64,000 nt of DNA, taken from positions 5,456,001-5,520,000 of the forward strand of contig OZ245751.1 in the NCBI GenBank assembly GCA_965227445.1. Direction: 5' to 3'. The notes below the pieces were generated by a model. The model made no database searches, had not been told where the DNA came from, and worked only from the letters and a program-made list of their open reading frames with translations. Of this stretch, positions 63,198-64,000 are shown piece by piece (the first letter of the stretch is position 1; each line of letters begins with the position of its first letter). This stretch comes from DT-110 sp030148525. GTDB lineage: Bacteria; Bacteroidota; Bacteroidia; Chitinophagales; Saprospiraceae. A program made the position numbers and the translations under genes.

Positions 63198-64000
63198 ATG
63201 ATGCGTGCTTATTCCGTGTTGATCAATTGGCTGGTCGGCCTTTGCCTCGGTATGGGGCTGGCCCTGCCTGCGGGAATGGGGCAAGTGGTGTTTCCTCAGG
63301 ACACCTTTGCTCAGAGCTCTCCGGTGCTGTCATCCGATGGTAACCGCCTGTATTTTTCCCGTCTTCAACACCCCGCTAATGTGGGACTCACCGACTTACC
63401 TGATGTGTGGGTCAGTACCTGGGCTGATGGGTGGCAGCAACCGGTGCATATTCCGCCTCCCTTCAATGGCTTTGGGGCCGATCAGGTCGTTTCCGTCGGT
63501 CTGGGAGAACGGTTCATTTGGTTGTTGCGTGAGGAGATATCTGGTTCCTTTTTGGAGCGATTGCGATTGCATGGACGTTCCTGGGAGGTCGATCATCGTA
63601 CTGCACTGGGGTTTGTGCCCGACAGTATTCGACATATCACCGATTGGCACATTAGCACCGACGAGCGGTTGCTCTTTTTTTGTGGTGCAAAAAGTACGGA
63701 TGCGCCAGCGGATATTTATTTGTCCAGGCGGGGAATAAACGACCAGTGGATGCCAGCCGAACGGCTACCGGCTCCTATCAACTCTCCCCGCCACGAATCA
63801 TCGGTCTTTCTGGCAGCCGACGGGTTGCGGTTGTACTATTCGTCTGATCGGCCCGGAGGTAATGGCAGACAGGATCTGTATATGGTAACGGCGCGGTCAT
63901 CCTCCCTTGATCGCTGGCAGATTCCCTTCAATCTGGGGCCCGACGTAAACGGAGCTGCAAACGACGAGCACCTTTACGTTTCGGTAGCCAACCAGCGGGC
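63198..64000 (+). CDS. PD40 repeat protein, 3' end outside window
   Basis: The plus-strand frame is open from ATG 63198 (MMRAYSVLINWLVGLCLGMG, signal peptide) to the window edge. It shows PD40-type segments: 'SSPVLSSDGNRLYFSRL', 'SVFLAADGLRLYYSSDRPGG', and 'GRQDLYMVTARSSS' continuing the second repeat. It is likely an outer-membrane or periplasmic protein like the other two PD40 proteins in the window; an OmpA domain cannot be confirmed. It starts 27 bases after the reductase stop and could be co-transcribed. Confidence 0.85.
   Translation, partial: MMRAYSVLINWLVGLCLGMGLALPAGMGQVVFPQDTFAQSSPVLSSDGNRLYFSRLQHPANVGLTDLPDVWVSTWADGWQQPVHIPPPFNGFGADQVVSVGLGERFIWLLREEISGSFLERLRLHGRSWEVDHRTALGFVPDSIRHITDWHISTDERLLFFCGAKSTDAPADIYLSRRGINDQWMPAERLPAPINSPRHESSVFLAADGLRLYYSSDRPGGNGRQDLYMVTARSSSLDRWQIPFNLGPDVNGAANDEHLYVSVANQR

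Noticed and set aside
1..64000. CRISPR array or defence operon
   Set aside because: No regularly spaced direct repeats or cas genes were seen; the only tandem repeat is the 16-bp unit at 60754-60840.

Overview
The window looks like chromosomal DNA from a Bacteroidota member of the Saprospiria (Lewinella/Haliscomenobacter-like). The evidence is a PorP/SprF protein, PD40-OmpA proteins, very large Ig/HYR surface proteins with type IX secretion (T9SS) C-terminal signals, a DUF6089 barrel, and Bacteroidota-style RHS proteins. The taxonomic call is inference from gene content; no rRNA or tRNA gene was found.

Left part (1-23 kb, mostly minus strand). A partial PD40/TPR protein and a TPR protein come first. 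Then comes a tight four-gene operon read right to left: a 1976-residue T9SS adhesin, a PorP/SprF protein, a PD40-OmpA protein and a radical SAM/SPASM enzyme. Housekeeping genes follow: gltX, a polysaccharide deacetylase, nadA, a tetrapyrrole-methylase-type methyltransferase and scpA. The section ends with a DUF5682 gene and a MoxR AAA+ ATPase gene.

Island (about 23.2-40.3 kb). A visibly AT-richer, mostly plus-strand block separates MoxR/DUF5682 from their usual partner DUF5691, which lies at 40.4-41.9 kb in the same orientation. The island carries a pappalysin-like secreted protein with a broken zinc motif, and a full RHS polymorphic toxin whose frame breaks at a six-G run. After these comes an array of RHS C-terminal tips with candidate immunity genes. 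Tip 1 is a putative small nuclease-like domain, tip 2 an NleD/M91-like zinc peptidase with a lipoprotein immunity gene, and tip 3 an unknown tip split by an IS. The array also holds a 583-bp perfect direct repeat, an IS4-type element, an IS5/IS1182-type element and several gene remnants. It reads as an actively rearranging toxin-tip exchange locus.

Right part (40.4-64 kb). This begins with DUF5691, a family 2 glycosyltransferase, a striking four-arm inverted-repeat element, and atpD-atpC with a strong hairpin between them. Two paralogous dockerin/T9SS surface proteins, aminopeptidase P and a DUF1232 protein follow. Next is a tocopherol-cyclase-like protein divergent from an exbD that is split by a 160-bp MITE-like element. 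The window ends with a DUF6089 barrel, YjbQ, a GH3-LysE gene pair, an alkane monooxygenase divergent from a 2Fe-2S flavin reductase, and the start of another PD40 protein.

The main themes are T9SS-linked cell-surface proteins, interbacterial-toxin diversification, and disruption of resident genes by mobile DNA.
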